Source of the DNA: Pseudomonas anguilliseptica
Lineage (GTDB): Bacteria > Pseudomonadota > Gammaproteobacteria > Pseudomonadales > Pseudomonadaceae
Direction: 5' to 3'
Length of the DNA: 64,000 nucleotides
Assembly: GCF_021375795.1 (NCBI RefSeq)
Contig: NZ_JAEIOI010000001.1
Location: 868,001-932,000, forward strand
Under the pieces are notes generated by a model that saw nothing but the letters and a program-made list of their open reading frames with translations, made no database searches and had not been told where the DNA came from. This document shows positions 24,217 to 33,003 of the stretch, one piece after another; the first letter of the stretch is position 1; every line of letters starts with the position of its first letter. A program made the position numbers and the translations under genes.

Positions 24217-25104
24217 ATGCCCTGGCAACAGCTGTTAAGCCCGCAAACGCGTCTGCCGGTCGCGGGGCTGGAGGAGTGGTACGCCAGCCTGCTGGAACGC
24301 ATCGGCAACCCAACCCCGTTGCAGCTGGCCTTGCTCGGCGGCCGGCTGGCAGCTACGCCGGGGCTGGCGTTTCTCGCCGGTTATCAGGGCGCGTTGCGCG
24401 CACTCTGGCCGGCCGCGTCCTGGACCTTGGGCGCGCTGTGCGTAACCGAGAACCGCAGCACGCGTCCGGCCGATATGAGCACGCGGATCAACGCGCTAAC
24501 CCTCGAGGGCCGCAAGGATTTCGTCACCGCCGCCGAAGCCGCCGACTGGCTCTTGGTGGCTGCGCGTGAGGAAGCAGCTGGCGCGCCGGTGCAGCTTGCG
24601 CTTGGGGTGGTGCGCAATGGCGCGCCGGGGGTGCAGGTCGAGACGCTGCCGGCATTGCCGCTGATGCCGGATGTCAGTCATGGCCGCCTGCATCTGCAGG
24701 GCGCGCATTGCGAGCGACTGCCCGGTGACGGTTGGGATGCCTACGTAAAACCCTTCCGCACCCTGGAGGACACCCACGTGCTGGCGGCGCTGACGGCCTG
24801 GCTGTTCGGCGTAGGCCAGGAATCGGCCTGGCCGCAGGCCCTGCAATTACGCCTGCTGGGTTTGCTGGCCGGCTGCGCGGAAGTGGCGCGGCAATGCCCA
24901 AGTGCCGCAGGCAGCCATCTGCTGCTGGCCGGACTGTTTGCCCAGTTCGACAGCCTGCGCAGTGATCTGGACAACGCTTTTGCTGCCGGTGACGAGCATT
25001 GGGCGCAGCTCTGGCAGCGCGACAAAGGTCTGCTGGCGATTGCCGGCAGCGCGCGCAGTAAACGTTTGCAGAAGGCGCAGGTGGTGCTCGGCATCAACCT
25101 GTAA
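24217..25104 (+). CDS. acyl-CoA dehydrogenase-like protein, truncated architecture
   Basis: A 295-residue soluble protein starting at the ATG at 24217 with AAGGAG 6 nt upstream. The middle part resembles the acyl-CoA dehydrogenase beta-domain (SWTLGALCVTENRST, TLEGRKDFVTAAEAADWLLV) and the last part the helical C-terminal domain (RTLEDTHVLAALTAWLFG). Normal family members are about 380 residues; here the N-terminal helical domain and the catalytic Glu region are short or absent, so it may be a non-enzymatic paralogue or act on an unusual substrate. It is divergent from olsB. Confidence 0.6.
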   Translation: MPWQQLLSPQTRLPVAGLEEWYASLLERIGNPTPLQLALLGGRLAATPGLAFLAGYQGALRALWPAASWTLGALCVTENRSTRPADMSTRINALTLEGRKDFVTAAEAADWLLVAAREEAAGAPVQLALGVVRNGAPGVQVETLPALPLMPDVSHGRLHLQGAHCERLPGDGWDAYVKPFRTLEDTHVLAALTAWLFGVGQESAWPQALQLRLLGLLAGCAEVARQCPSAAGSHLLLAGLFAQFDSLRSDLDNAFAAGDEHWAQLWQRDKGLLAIAGSARSKRLQKAQVVLGINL

Positions 25105-25191
25105 GCCGGCATGGCGCGTCGGCTTGATCCAGATCAGTAAGGCCGAGCCGCTGCGCCAGTAAGCTCGCGGGCTTTCGGGAGAGAGCCTGCC

Positions 25192-25977
25192 ATGCGACGC
25201 GAGCCCATAGTGCTGTTCGATAACGGCGAGCATCAATGCATGATGTTCGATGACCTGGTCAGCGGGGAGGGCGTGCAGTCCAACCAGTTTCTGATCACCG
25301 ACAACGAGCAGTACCTGCTGCTCGATCCGGGCGGCGACCTGACCTACACGCCGTTGTCGCTGGAGCTGTCCAAGCACATCCCGGTGCAGGATCTGACCTA
25401 TATCTTCGCCTCGCACCAGGACCCGGACATCATCGCCTCGCTGGACAAATGGCTGCTGCACACCCGCGCGCGGGTGATCTGCTCCAAACTCTGGGCGCGC
25501 TTTCTGCCGCACCTGACGGCCAACTACCTGGCGCTCAGTCGTGGCATCAACACCTTTGACCGGATCATCGCGCTGCCGGATCGCGGCCAGTCGTTTGCCT
25601 TGGGTAAATGCACGCTCAAGGCGGTGCCGGCACATTTTCTCCACTCGGTGGGCAACTTTCAGTTGTATGACCCGGTGAGCAAGATTCTGTTTTCCGGTGA
25701 CATGGGCGCCTCGATGGTCGATGACGCACACCCGGTGACGGACTTCGTCAACCATGTGCCGAACATGCTCGGTTTTCACCGACGCTATATGGCGGGCAAC
25801 AAGGCCTGCCGGCTTTGGGCGGCGATGGTCCGCGAGATGGATGTGGCGATGATTGTGCCGCAACACGGCCGGCCCTTTGTCGGTGCGGAAATGATCAATG
25901 CCTTCCTTTACTGGATCGAGAACCTGGAGTGCGGCATGGATCTGATGGGGCCAGAGGATTACCGCCTGCCGAAGTAG
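25192..25977 (+). CDS. di-iron metallo-beta-lactamase-fold oxygen-binding protein (ODP-like)
   Basis: A 261-residue stand-alone MBL domain without a flavodoxin module. In place of the zinc motif HxHxDH it has H75-Q-D77-P-D79, the pattern of flavodiiron proteins (HxExD) with Glu replaced by Asp. The remaining ligand candidates are His151 (FLHSVGNF), Asp170 (FSGDMGAS) and His225 (PQHGRPF), so the di-iron site looks complete. Known relatives bind O2 or reduce NO/O2; some act as oxygen sensors in chemotaxis proteins. Cytoplasmic. It follows the acyl-CoA-dehydrogenase-like gene by 87 bp and may be co-transcribed with it. Confidence 0.82.
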   Translation: MRREPIVLFDNGEHQCMMFDDLVSGEGVQSNQFLITDNEQYLLLDPGGDLTYTPLSLELSKHIPVQDLTYIFASHQDPDIIASLDKWLLHTRARVICSKLWARFLPHLTANYLALSRGINTFDRIIALPDRGQSFALGKCTLKAVPAHFLHSVGNFQLYDPVSKILFSGDMGASMVDDAHPVTDFVNHVPNMLGFHRRYMAGNKACRLWAAMVREMDVAMIVPQHGRPFVGAEMINAFLYWIENLECGMDLMGPEDYRLPK

Positions 25978-26097
25978 TGGCGTTCCATGCACTGACTTTT
26001 CGCGCCGAATTGCCGGCTAAACCGGCGTGTTCGGCGCTTTTTGTCGTCATCAGCGCCATGCTAGGGTGCCGCCTTCGATCCCAGCAGAGGCGGCTCC

Positions 26098-27222
26098 ATG
26101 TCCTTCACTCCCTTTCCCGTGCGGCGGCTGATGCTGGCGTGCGTCTTCGCTCTGGGCTGCGCCACAGCGCAGGCCGAGAACTGGCCTGGCAGCGACTGGG
26201 ACAGCCAGTTGGCCGCGCCGAGCAGCGCGCTCAGCGAGCTGGAAAGCTACGCCTTTCCCGCCCGCGATGACGCCACCCGCAAAGGTGTGCGCACCGATGC
26301 CCTGCTGGTAATCCGCGATGGCCAGGTGGTTTATGAGCGCTATGCCGCACCGACCACCGCCGCCACGCCGCACCTGACCTGGTCGATGGCCAAGAGTCTG
26401 CTGGCTACTACGATGGGCGTGGCCTACGGCCAGGGCCGCTTCCGTCTGGATGCGCCGGTGGCCGATTACTACCCGCCGTTTGCTGCACACCCGCAGGTCA
26501 AGGTCGGCCACTTGCTCAACTGGGCCTCGGGGCTGGACTGGCAGGAGGACTATGAATACGCGCCGCTGAAGTCCTCGGTGGTGGCGATGCTCTACACCCG
26601 TGGCCGCGGTGATATGGCGGCGTTTACCGCCGCGCACAGCGCCGATGCCCAGCCGGGCGAGCGCTTCCGTTATTCCAGTGGCGATACCAACGTACTGGCT
26701 GCCGCGTTGAAGAACATGGTGGGCGAGGCGGCTTATGCCGATTATCCCTGGACCGCCCTGTTCGACCCGCTCGGTATCACCACCGCCGTGTGGGAGCGCG
26801 ATGCTGCGGGCACCTTTGTCGGTTCCTCATACGTCTACATGAGCGCTCGTGACCTGGCCCGTGTTGGCCTGCTGATGCAGCGTGATGGCCGCTGGGGTGA
26901 GCAGCAGTTGCTGCCCAAGGCCTGGGTCGAGTTCAACCGCACGCCGTTTGCCAATTACCAACCGCAGGCCGGCAAGCCGGGTGAAGCCGTGCCCGGCGGC
27001 CAATGGTGGCTCAATGCGGCAGTCTCCGGTGCGAGCAGGCCGTGGCCGGATGCGCCGGAAGACACCCTGGTGGCGTCCGGGCACTGGGGGCAGGGGCTGT
27101 ATGTAATCGCCAGCGAGAACCTGGTGATCGTACGCTATGCCGATGATCGCGATGGCAGCTTTGATCGCAACCATTTCCTCAAACTGGTTCTTGCCGCGTT
27201 GGCCGATGAGGTGCAGCCATGA
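26098..27222 (+). CDS. serine hydrolase, class C beta-lactamase family
   Basis: A 374-residue exported protein: signal peptide to about residue 27 (ending ATAQAEN), then the penicillin-binding fold with the nucleophile motif SMAK (SxxK), the YSS triad (YxN position, RYSSGDTN) and the HWGQG box in the KTG position. This set marks an esterase or peptidase-like member rather than a true beta-lactamase. Periplasmic. The small downstream gene overlaps its stop by 4 bp (ATGA), so they are translationally coupled. Confidence 0.88.
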   Translation: MSFTPFPVRRLMLACVFALGCATAQAENWPGSDWDSQLAAPSSALSELESYAFPARDDATRKGVRTDALLVIRDGQVVYERYAAPTTAATPHLTWSMAKSLLATTMGVAYGQGRFRLDAPVADYYPPFAAHPQVKVGHLLNWASGLDWQEDYEYAPLKSSVVAMLYTRGRGDMAAFTAAHSADAQPGERFRYSSGDTNVLAAALKNMVGEAAYADYPWTALFDPLGITTAVWERDAAGTFVGSSYVYMSARDLARVGLLMQRDGRWGEQQLLPKAWVEFNRTPFANYQPQAGKPGEAVPGGQWWLNAAVSGASRPWPDAPEDTLVASGHWGQGLYVIASENLVIVRYADDRDGSFDRNHFLKLVLAALADEVQP

Positions 27223-27551
27223 TTCGTCGTCGTCCGTTCAGCAGCCTGTTGCTGCTGATTGCGCTATTGCTCGCCGCTCTGGCCTGGCAGAACCGTACCC
27301 ATTTGCAGGCCTTTCCGGGGATCATCGGTGCCTACTCGGCCAAGGAATACTGCTCGTGCCGTTATGTGGCGAACAACCCGGCCGACTACTGCGAGGCGTA
27401 TGTGGCGCAGTATGTTTCGCTCTCCGGCTTCTTCGATGACTCGGCCAACAAGCGCGTGACCGCGCGTGGCCTGGGCAGTACCCAGAGCGCGCAATGGCTG
27501 GGCCCACGCCAGGGCTGTCAGCTGTTACCGCAGGCTGCGCCGCTGCCGTAA
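27219..27551 (+). CDS. small exported Cys-containing protein coupled to the serine hydrolase
   Basis: A 110-residue protein with an N-terminal signal or anchor (RRRPFSSLLLLIALLLAALAW) and a mature part with four Cys residues (YCSCRYV, DYCEAY, QGCQLL), probably disulfide-bonded in the periplasm. Its ATG overlaps the TGA of the serine hydrolase. I do not recognise a characterised family; such proteins are sometimes labelled amidase in Pseudomonas genomes without support visible here. Confidence 0.75.
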   Translation: MIRRRPFSSLLLLIALLLAALAWQNRTHLQAFPGIIGAYSAKEYCSCRYVANNPADYCEAYVAQYVSLSGFFDDSANKRVTARGLGSTQSAQWLGPRQGCQLLPQAAPLP

Positions 27552-27673
27552 CAGGGCAGCGTCTGGCTGAGCGCCCGGCAGGGTTTGCAAGGCCCTGCCG
27601 GGCAGCTATGGTGGCGACTCCATTTCCCATGCGTGAGCCGCAATGCGCAGACTCAACCGCCGCGTGAACGCGC

Positions 27674-28831
27674 ATGCCGCATAACGTCTTTCCCTGGCGA
27701 CGCGGTAACGCACTGAGCTTGCTGATCGATGGGCCGCAGTTCTTCGTGCGGATGCTGGCGCGCATCGACGCCGCGCAGCGGCAGGTCGAGCTGGAGCTTT
27801 ACCTGGTGGAAAGCGGGGCGTGCAGCCGCGTACTGATCGATAGCCTGTGCGCTGCCGCGCAACGCGGCGTAGCCGTGCGTTGCCTGTTCGATGCGTTTGG
27901 CGCGCAGGGGTTGCAGGTGACGGATCGGCAACTGCTGCAGGCGGCCGGTGTACAGGTGCAGTGGTACAACCCGCTGCGCTGGAAGCATGGCGTGCGCAAC
28001 TTTCACCGTGATCACCGCAAGTTATTACTGGTCGACGAACAGTTTGCCTTTGTCGGTGGCACCGGTTCGACCGATGAATTCTGGCTGCCCGGCCACAGCA
28101 GCAGTACCTGGCATGAGGTGATGGTGGAAATCAGCGGGCCGCTGGTGGTCGACTGGCAGCAGCTGTTTGAACGCCAATGGCTGACTTGCCAGGCCTGGAT
28201 CGGCTGGCGACCGCGCATGCCGCTGCGCCTGAAGAACCTGCCAGCTTTGCCGGCTCTGGGGCAGGGTTTGGGCCGTGTGGCTTTTGCCGATGCTTCGCAG
28301 CACCGCGATATTCTGCTCTCGCTGGTACGCGCCTTGCGCGGTGCCAAGCGACGTATCTGGTTGGCCACACCGTATTTTCTGCCGACCTGGCGGGTACGCC
28401 GCACCCTGCGCCAAGCGGCCAAGCGCGGTATTGAGGTGCGCTTGCTGCTGGCCGGGCAGCATACCGATCACCCACCAGTACGTTTTGCTGGCCAGCGTTA
28501 CTACGCCAGCCTGCTCAAGGCTGGGGTGCAGATATTCGAGTACCAGCCGCGCTTTCTGCACCTGAAGATGGTGCTGGTAGACGACTGGGTCAGTGTCGGC
28601 TCATGCAACTTCGATCACTGGAACCTGCGCTTCAACCTGGACGCCAACCTCGAAGCGCTCGATCCTGCCTTTACCGCCAGCGTGGCGGCGAGCTTTCAGG
28701 CGGACTTTGCCGAGAGCGAGGAAATCACCCTGGCCGACTGGCGCGCACGGCCCTGGTGGCGGCGCGTGCAGCAATCCATCTGGGGCGCGCTGGATCAGTT
28801 GCTGGTCAACCTGCTTGATCGCCGCCGCTGA
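27674..28831 (+). CDS. phospholipase D-family protein (cardiolipin synthase-like)
   Basis: A 385-residue protein with two HKD motifs: FHRDHRKLLLVDEQFAFVGG (about 113-132) and FLHLKMVLVDDWVSVGS (about 294-310). The two-HKD arrangement, the absence of TM segments and the length match ClsB/YbhO-type cardiolipin synthases, which condense phosphatidylglycerol molecules at the inner face of the membrane. The C-terminus is basic and Trp-rich (WRARPWWRR), suited to membrane contact. The substrate is inferred from family only. Confidence 0.88.
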   Translation: MPHNVFPWRRGNALSLLIDGPQFFVRMLARIDAAQRQVELELYLVESGACSRVLIDSLCAAAQRGVAVRCLFDAFGAQGLQVTDRQLLQAAGVQVQWYNPLRWKHGVRNFHRDHRKLLLVDEQFAFVGGTGSTDEFWLPGHSSSTWHEVMVEISGPLVVDWQQLFERQWLTCQAWIGWRPRMPLRLKNLPALPALGQGLGRVAFADASQHRDILLSLVRALRGAKRRIWLATPYFLPTWRVRRTLRQAAKRGIEVRLLLAGQHTDHPPVRFAGQRYYASLLKAGVQIFEYQPRFLHLKMVLVDDWVSVGSCNFDHWNLRFNLDANLEALDPAFTASVAASFQADFAESEEITLADWRARPWWRRVQQSIWGALDQLLVNLLDRRR

Positions 28832-28906
28832 CCCGCACTTTTGTCGGGTGTCGGCTGAGTAGGGCACAGCTATGCTCGGCCTATAACTCGAATAAGGATG
28901 CTGTCG

Positions 28907-29515
28907 ATGCGTGCGCTGTCTTGCCTTGTGCTGTTGGCCACCGCCCTGAGTGGCTGTTCGACCCCGGGGGCGTTCTGGGGCGCGACCGAGGGCGAGGTAT
29001 TCCGCGAGCATGTGCTCAGTGACGAGAACCACGCCCTGGTTTACCTCTACCGCCCGCAGAGCGACTGGGCCGATCAGGAGCTGGAAGCCCCTGCGCTGTT
29101 TCTGAATAACGCACGTATTGGCAGCCTGCCGAGCAATGCCTACATGGTGCTGGAGTTCGATATCGCCAGTTACCAGCTGGAAATGCGTCGTCCGCTGTTC
29201 GGTACGCACTGGACCTTTTTCGCCGACGGCCCGCTGGATTTCAACCTGATCAGCAGCTTTGCCCTGGATGCCGAGGCCGGCGGTATCTATTACCTGCGTT
29301 ATGACGAACTCAACCCGCCGCCGGTAAACGAGCAGGCACCGAGCCAGGGCGACGGCCCGCTGCAACTGGTATCCAAGGCGGTGGCGGACGCGGAAATCGG
29401 TGCCACCCGGGAAATCCAGCCCTTCGAACGGATTGCCTCCAGTGGCGAAACCGAGCGCATGCAGCGCAGCTTCTGGCGCAAGGTTGGCAAGTCGCTGGAC
29501 AAGATCGGCATCTAA
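28907..29515 (+). CDS. DUF2846-type lipoprotein
   Basis: A 202-residue lipoprotein starting at the second ATG (28907): AAGGA lies 8 nt upstream, whereas the ATG at 28898 overlaps that ribosome site. The signal ends LSGC. The mature part has ALVYLYRPQSDW and short beta strands typical of DUF2846 (ALFLNNARIGSLPSNAYMV). A helical C-terminal tail follows. It is an envelope protein of unknown function, followed by a hairpin terminator. Confidence 0.8.
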   Translation: MRALSCLVLLATALSGCSTPGAFWGATEGEVFREHVLSDENHALVYLYRPQSDWADQELEAPALFLNNARIGSLPSNAYMVLEFDIASYQLEMRRPLFGTHWTFFADGPLDFNLISSFALDAEAGGIYYLRYDELNPPPVNEQAPSQGDGPLQLVSKAVADAEIGATREIQPFERIASSGETERMQRSFWRKVGKSLDKIGI

Positions 29516-29518
29516 AAC

Positions 29519-29549
29519 GTAACGGGCCAGCGCAAGGCTGGCCCGTTAC
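29519..29549. terminator. hairpin terminator
   Basis: Perfect 13-bp stem GTAACGGGCCAGC/GCTGGCCCGTTAC with a 5-nt loop. The T run is poor, but the position between convergent genes supports a terminator. Confidence 0.6.
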
Positions 29550-29590
29550 TGCGGCTTTCACATGGCCATTGCGGCCATGCATCGATCCTT

Positions 29591-30766
29591 TTAAATCAGC
29601 TCAACCGCTACAGCAGTGGCCTCGCCGCCACCGATGCACAACGAAGCGATGCCACGCTTGCCGCCGGTGTTTTTCAGCGCATTGATCAGGGTCAGGATGA
29701 TCCGCGAGCCGGTAGAACCGACCGGGTGGCCCTGAGCGCAGGCGCCGCCGTAGACGTTGACCTTGGCGTGATCCAGGCCGTGTTCACGGATCGCCAGCAT
29801 GGTAACCATGGCAAAGGCTTCGTTGATTTCGAACAGATCAACTTCGGCCTTGTTCCAGCCGGTTTTCTTCAGCAGGTTGCTGATCGAGCCGATCGGCGCA
29901 ATGGTGAACTCGCTGGGGTCCTGGCTCTGGGTGGCGTGCGCAACGATCTTCGCCAGTGGCTTGAGGCCGCGCTTGGCGGCTTCTTCAGCGGTCATCAGCA
30001 ACAACGCCGAGGCACCGTCGGAAATCGAGCTGGCGTTGGCCGCGGTGATGCTGCCGTCCTTGCGGAAAGCTGGCTTCAGGCCTGGGATTTTCTCCAGGTT
30101 GGCGGTCAGGGGTTGTTCGTCATCCTTAACCACAACGTCGCCCTTGCGGCCGCTGACGGTGACTGGAACGATTTCCGCATCCAGTGCACCGCTGGCGATG
30201 GCGCTCTGTGCACGTTTCAGCGACTCGATGGCATAGGCGTCCATTTCTTCGCGGGTGATGCCGTACTGGTCAGCGGTTTCCTGGGCGAAGGAGCCCATCA
30301 GGCGGCCAGTACGCGCATCTTCCAGGCCGTCGAGGAACATGTGGTCCTTGATCTCGCCGTGGCCCATGCGCAGGCCCGCACGAGCCTTGGTCATCACGTA
30401 GGGCGCGTTGGACATGCTTTCCATGCCGCCAGCGATCATCACGCTGTTGCTGCCGGCTTTGAGCGAATCAAACGCCATCATCACGGCCTTCATGCCCGAG
30501 CCGCACAGTTTGTTGATGGTGGTGCAGCCAGTGGCCGACGGCAGGCCGGCGTTCAGCGAGGCCTGGCGCGCCGGGCCCTGTTTGAGGCCAGCCGGCAGCA
30601 CGCAGCCCATGATCACTTCCTGCACGTCGGCAGGGGCAACGCCCGCGCGTTCGACGGCTGCGCGAATGGCGGCGGCACCCAGGTCAACGGCGGCAATGCT
30701 CGACAGGCTGCCTTGAAAACCACCCATCGGCGTACGGGCGCCGCTGACGATGACGATATCGGACAT
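29591..30766 (-). CDS. acetyl-CoA C-acetyltransferase (thiolase)
   Basis: A 391-residue biosynthetic-type thiolase that condenses or cleaves acetoacetyl-CoA. Visible motifs are the nucleophile NKLCGSGMKAVM (Cys about 88), NEAFAMV with the active-site His region, and CIGGGEATAVAVE near the C-terminus. The start at 30766 follows GAGGAG; the longer reading is discarded. It diverges from the acyl-CoA ligase gene at 30950, suggesting joint service in fatty-acid or hydroxyalkanoate metabolism. Confidence 0.95.
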   Translation of the reverse strand: MSDIVIVSGARTPMGGFQGSLSSIAAVDLGAAAIRAAVERAGVAPADVQEVIMGCVLPAGLKQGPARQASLNAGLPSATGCTTINKLCGSGMKAVMMAFDSLKAGSNSVMIAGGMESMSNAPYVMTKARAGLRMGHGEIKDHMFLDGLEDARTGRLMGSFAQETADQYGITREEMDAYAIESLKRAQSAIASGALDAEIVPVTVSGRKGDVVVKDDEQPLTANLEKIPGLKPAFRKDGSITAANASSISDGASALLLMTAEEAAKRGLKPLAKIVAHATQSQDPSEFTIAPIGSISNLLKKTGWNKAEVDLFEINEAFAMVTMLAIREHGLDHAKVNVYGGACAQGHPVGSTGSRIILTLINALKNTGGKRGIASLCIGGGEATAVAVELI

Positions 30767-30949
30767 CGGAAAAACTCCTCGTTTTGTAATAGGTCGCAGG
30801 CCAAACACATCGAATGCGAGCCGCTGATTCTACTGCGTGACTAAAAATGCCCAAAGAGTCACGCGGAAAATCATTCTTTGGGCTGATTTGAGCAGGGATG
30901 GAGGGCTCTAGATTGGCCGCACTGAAAAAAGCCAATAATAGGTACCGCC

Positions 30950-32632
30950 ATGCTGCAGACCCGTCTGATTGCTCCCGCTGACAATGCCCACAATGCACCG
31001 CTGCTGATCAAGCGCCTGCTGCTGTCGGGTATTCGTTACGAGAAAACCCGCGAAATCGTCTACCGCGATCAGCTGCGCTACAGCTACGCGACGCTCAATG
31101 AGCGCGTGGCGCGCCTGGCCAATGTGCTCACCGAGGCGGGCGTCAAGGCCGGTGACACCGTAGCCGTGATGGACTGGGACAGCCACCGCTACCTGGAGTG
31201 CATGTTTGCCATCCCGATGATCGGCGCGGTGCTGCACACCATCAACATCCGCCTATCGGCTGATCAGATTCTCTACACCATGAACCATGCCGACGATAAG
31301 TTCGTGCTGGTCAACAGTGAGTTCGTGCCGCTCTATAAAGGTATCGAAAGCCAGCTGACCACCGTGGAGAAGACCATCCTGCTGACCGATGCCGCCGATA
31401 AGACCGCCGAGCTGGGTGGCCTGGTTGGCGAGTACGAAAACCTGCTGGCTGCCGCCAGTCCGCGTTATGACTTCCCGGATTTTGACGAAAACTCGGTCGC
31501 CACCACCTTCTACACCACCGGCACCACCGGTAACCCCAAGGGCGTGTATTTCAGCCACCGCCAACTGGTGCTGCACACCATGGCCGAAGCCAGTGTGCTG
31601 GGCAGCTTGGACAGTATTCGTCTGCTGGGTACCAATGATGTGTATATGCCGATCACCCCGATGTTCCATGTACATGCCTGGGGCATCCCGTATGTCGCCA
31701 CCATGCTGGGCATCAAGCAGGTCTATCCAGGGCGTTATGAGCCGGACATGCTCTGCCGTCTGATCAAAGAAGAAAAAGTCACCTTCTCCCACTGCGTGCC
31801 GACCATTCTGCAGATGGTGATGGCCGCTCCTACCGCGCAGGGCCACGATTTCGGCGGCCTGAAAATGATCATCGGCGGCAGCGCGCTCAATCGCTCGCTG
31901 TACGACGCGGCCAAGGCGCGTGGCATCCAGCTCACCGCTGCCTACGGCATGTCGGAAACCTGCCCGCTGATCTCCTGCGCTCACATCAATGAAGAGTTGC
32001 TGGCCGGCAGCGAAGATGAGCGCACCACTTACCGCATCAAGGCTGGCGTGCCAGTGCCGCTGGTGGAGGCGGCGATCATGTCCGCCGATGGCACCCTGTT
32101 ACCGGCTGATGGCGAAAGCCAGGGCGAGCTGGTGCTGCGTGCGCCGTGGCTGACCCAAGGCTACTTCCGCGAGCCCGAGAAGGGCGCTGAGCTGTGGGAA
32201 CACGGCTGGCTGCACACCGGCGACGTGGCGACCATCGACGACTTCGGCTTTATCGATATCCGCGACCGTATCAAGGATGTGATCAAGACCGGTGGCGAGT
32301 GGATTTCCTCCCTGGAGCTGGAAGACCTGATCAGCCGCCACCCCGCCGTGCGTGAGGTTGCAGTGGTCGGTGTGGTCGATCCGCAGTGGGGCGAGCGCCC
32401 ATTTGCCCTGTTGGTACTGCGCGAAGGCCAGAGCCTGGATGCCAAAGGCCTCAAGGAACACCTCAAGCCGTTTGTCGACCAGGGCAGCATCAATAAATGG
32501 GCGATACCGTCGCAGATTGCTCTTGTTACCGAAGTTCCCAAGACCAGCGTCGGCAAGCTGGATAAGAAACGCATTCGTCTGGATATCGTCCAGTGGCAAG
32601 CCGCCGGCAGTCCATTTCTTTCCACGCTGTAA
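30950..32632 (+). CDS. alkK: medium-chain fatty-acid-CoA ligase (AlkK-like)
   Basis: A 560-residue ANL-superfamily enzyme. It has the AMP-binding P-loop TFYTTGTTGNPKG, the adenylate motif AAYGMSETCP and the ATP-binding GWLHTGDVATID, with the catalytic Lys region near the end (KTSVGKLDKK). It activates medium/long-chain fatty acids with ATP and CoA. Length and context (upstream of DUF1302/DUF1329 genes) match the P. putida-type AlkK/PP_0763 enzyme as I recall it. The assignment to chain length is by similarity, not proven. Confidence 0.9.
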   Translation: MLQTRLIAPADNAHNAPLLIKRLLLSGIRYEKTREIVYRDQLRYSYATLNERVARLANVLTEAGVKAGDTVAVMDWDSHRYLECMFAIPMIGAVLHTINIRLSADQILYTMNHADDKFVLVNSEFVPLYKGIESQLTTVEKTILLTDAADKTAELGGLVGEYENLLAAASPRYDFPDFDENSVATTFYTTGTTGNPKGVYFSHRQLVLHTMAEASVLGSLDSIRLLGTNDVYMPITPMFHVHAWGIPYVATMLGIKQVYPGRYEPDMLCRLIKEEKVTFSHCVPTILQMVMAAPTAQGHDFGGLKMIIGGSALNRSLYDAAKARGIQLTAAYGMSETCPLISCAHINEELLAGSEDERTTYRIKAGVPVPLVEAAIMSADGTLLPADGESQGELVLRAPWLTQGYFREPEKGAELWEHGWLHTGDVATIDDFGFIDIRDRIKDVIKTGGEWISSLELEDLISRHPAVREVAVVGVVDPQWGERPFALLVLREGQSLDAKGLKEHLKPFVDQGSINKWAIPSQIALVTEVPKTSVGKLDKKRIRLDIVQWQAAGSPFLSTL

Positions 32633-33003
32633 GGTTTTTTGTAACGGGCGCAGCAGCAGGTTGCGCCTGTTACACGGCACACATTCAGTGCCGCGCAGGC
32701 CAGGCAGATCAAGGCCTTCAGGTGTCTGTAGGGCGATGAGCAAGTGGCTCGGGGCAGGTCAGCTCGGCTGTTCAGATAACGGCAAATCAGGTCGTTTTGA
32801 GTGACTGCTCGGTCAAACAAGCGTTTGGCTTGCTAATTGCTCATTCCAAGCCATTCTTGGCTCTGCCGGTCGTGCTCAACACGCCGAAACCTGCGAGCCA
32901 GAGTGCCTGGGGGCTGCAAATCACACTTTCGAGGGATCAAGCAGAAGTACCCGCTGGCTATAGTCCGCACCATCCATAACAAAAAACACATGGAGTAGCG
33001 TCG
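32633..33003. promoter_or_regulatory. 371-bp regulatory region before the DUF1302/DUF1329 genes
   Basis: It begins with a hairpin (GTAACGGGCGCA at 32641-32652 against TGCGCCTGTTAC ending at 32673) just after the ligase stop. Two dyads follow: CAAGC-GTTTG-GCTTG (32818-32832) and CCAAG-CCATT-CTTGG (32846-32860), centres 28 bp apart. A TATAGT -10-like hexamer lies about 40 bp before the next gene. The dyads are candidate sites for the LuxR/MalT-like regulator downstream. No gene seen. Confidence 0.45.
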
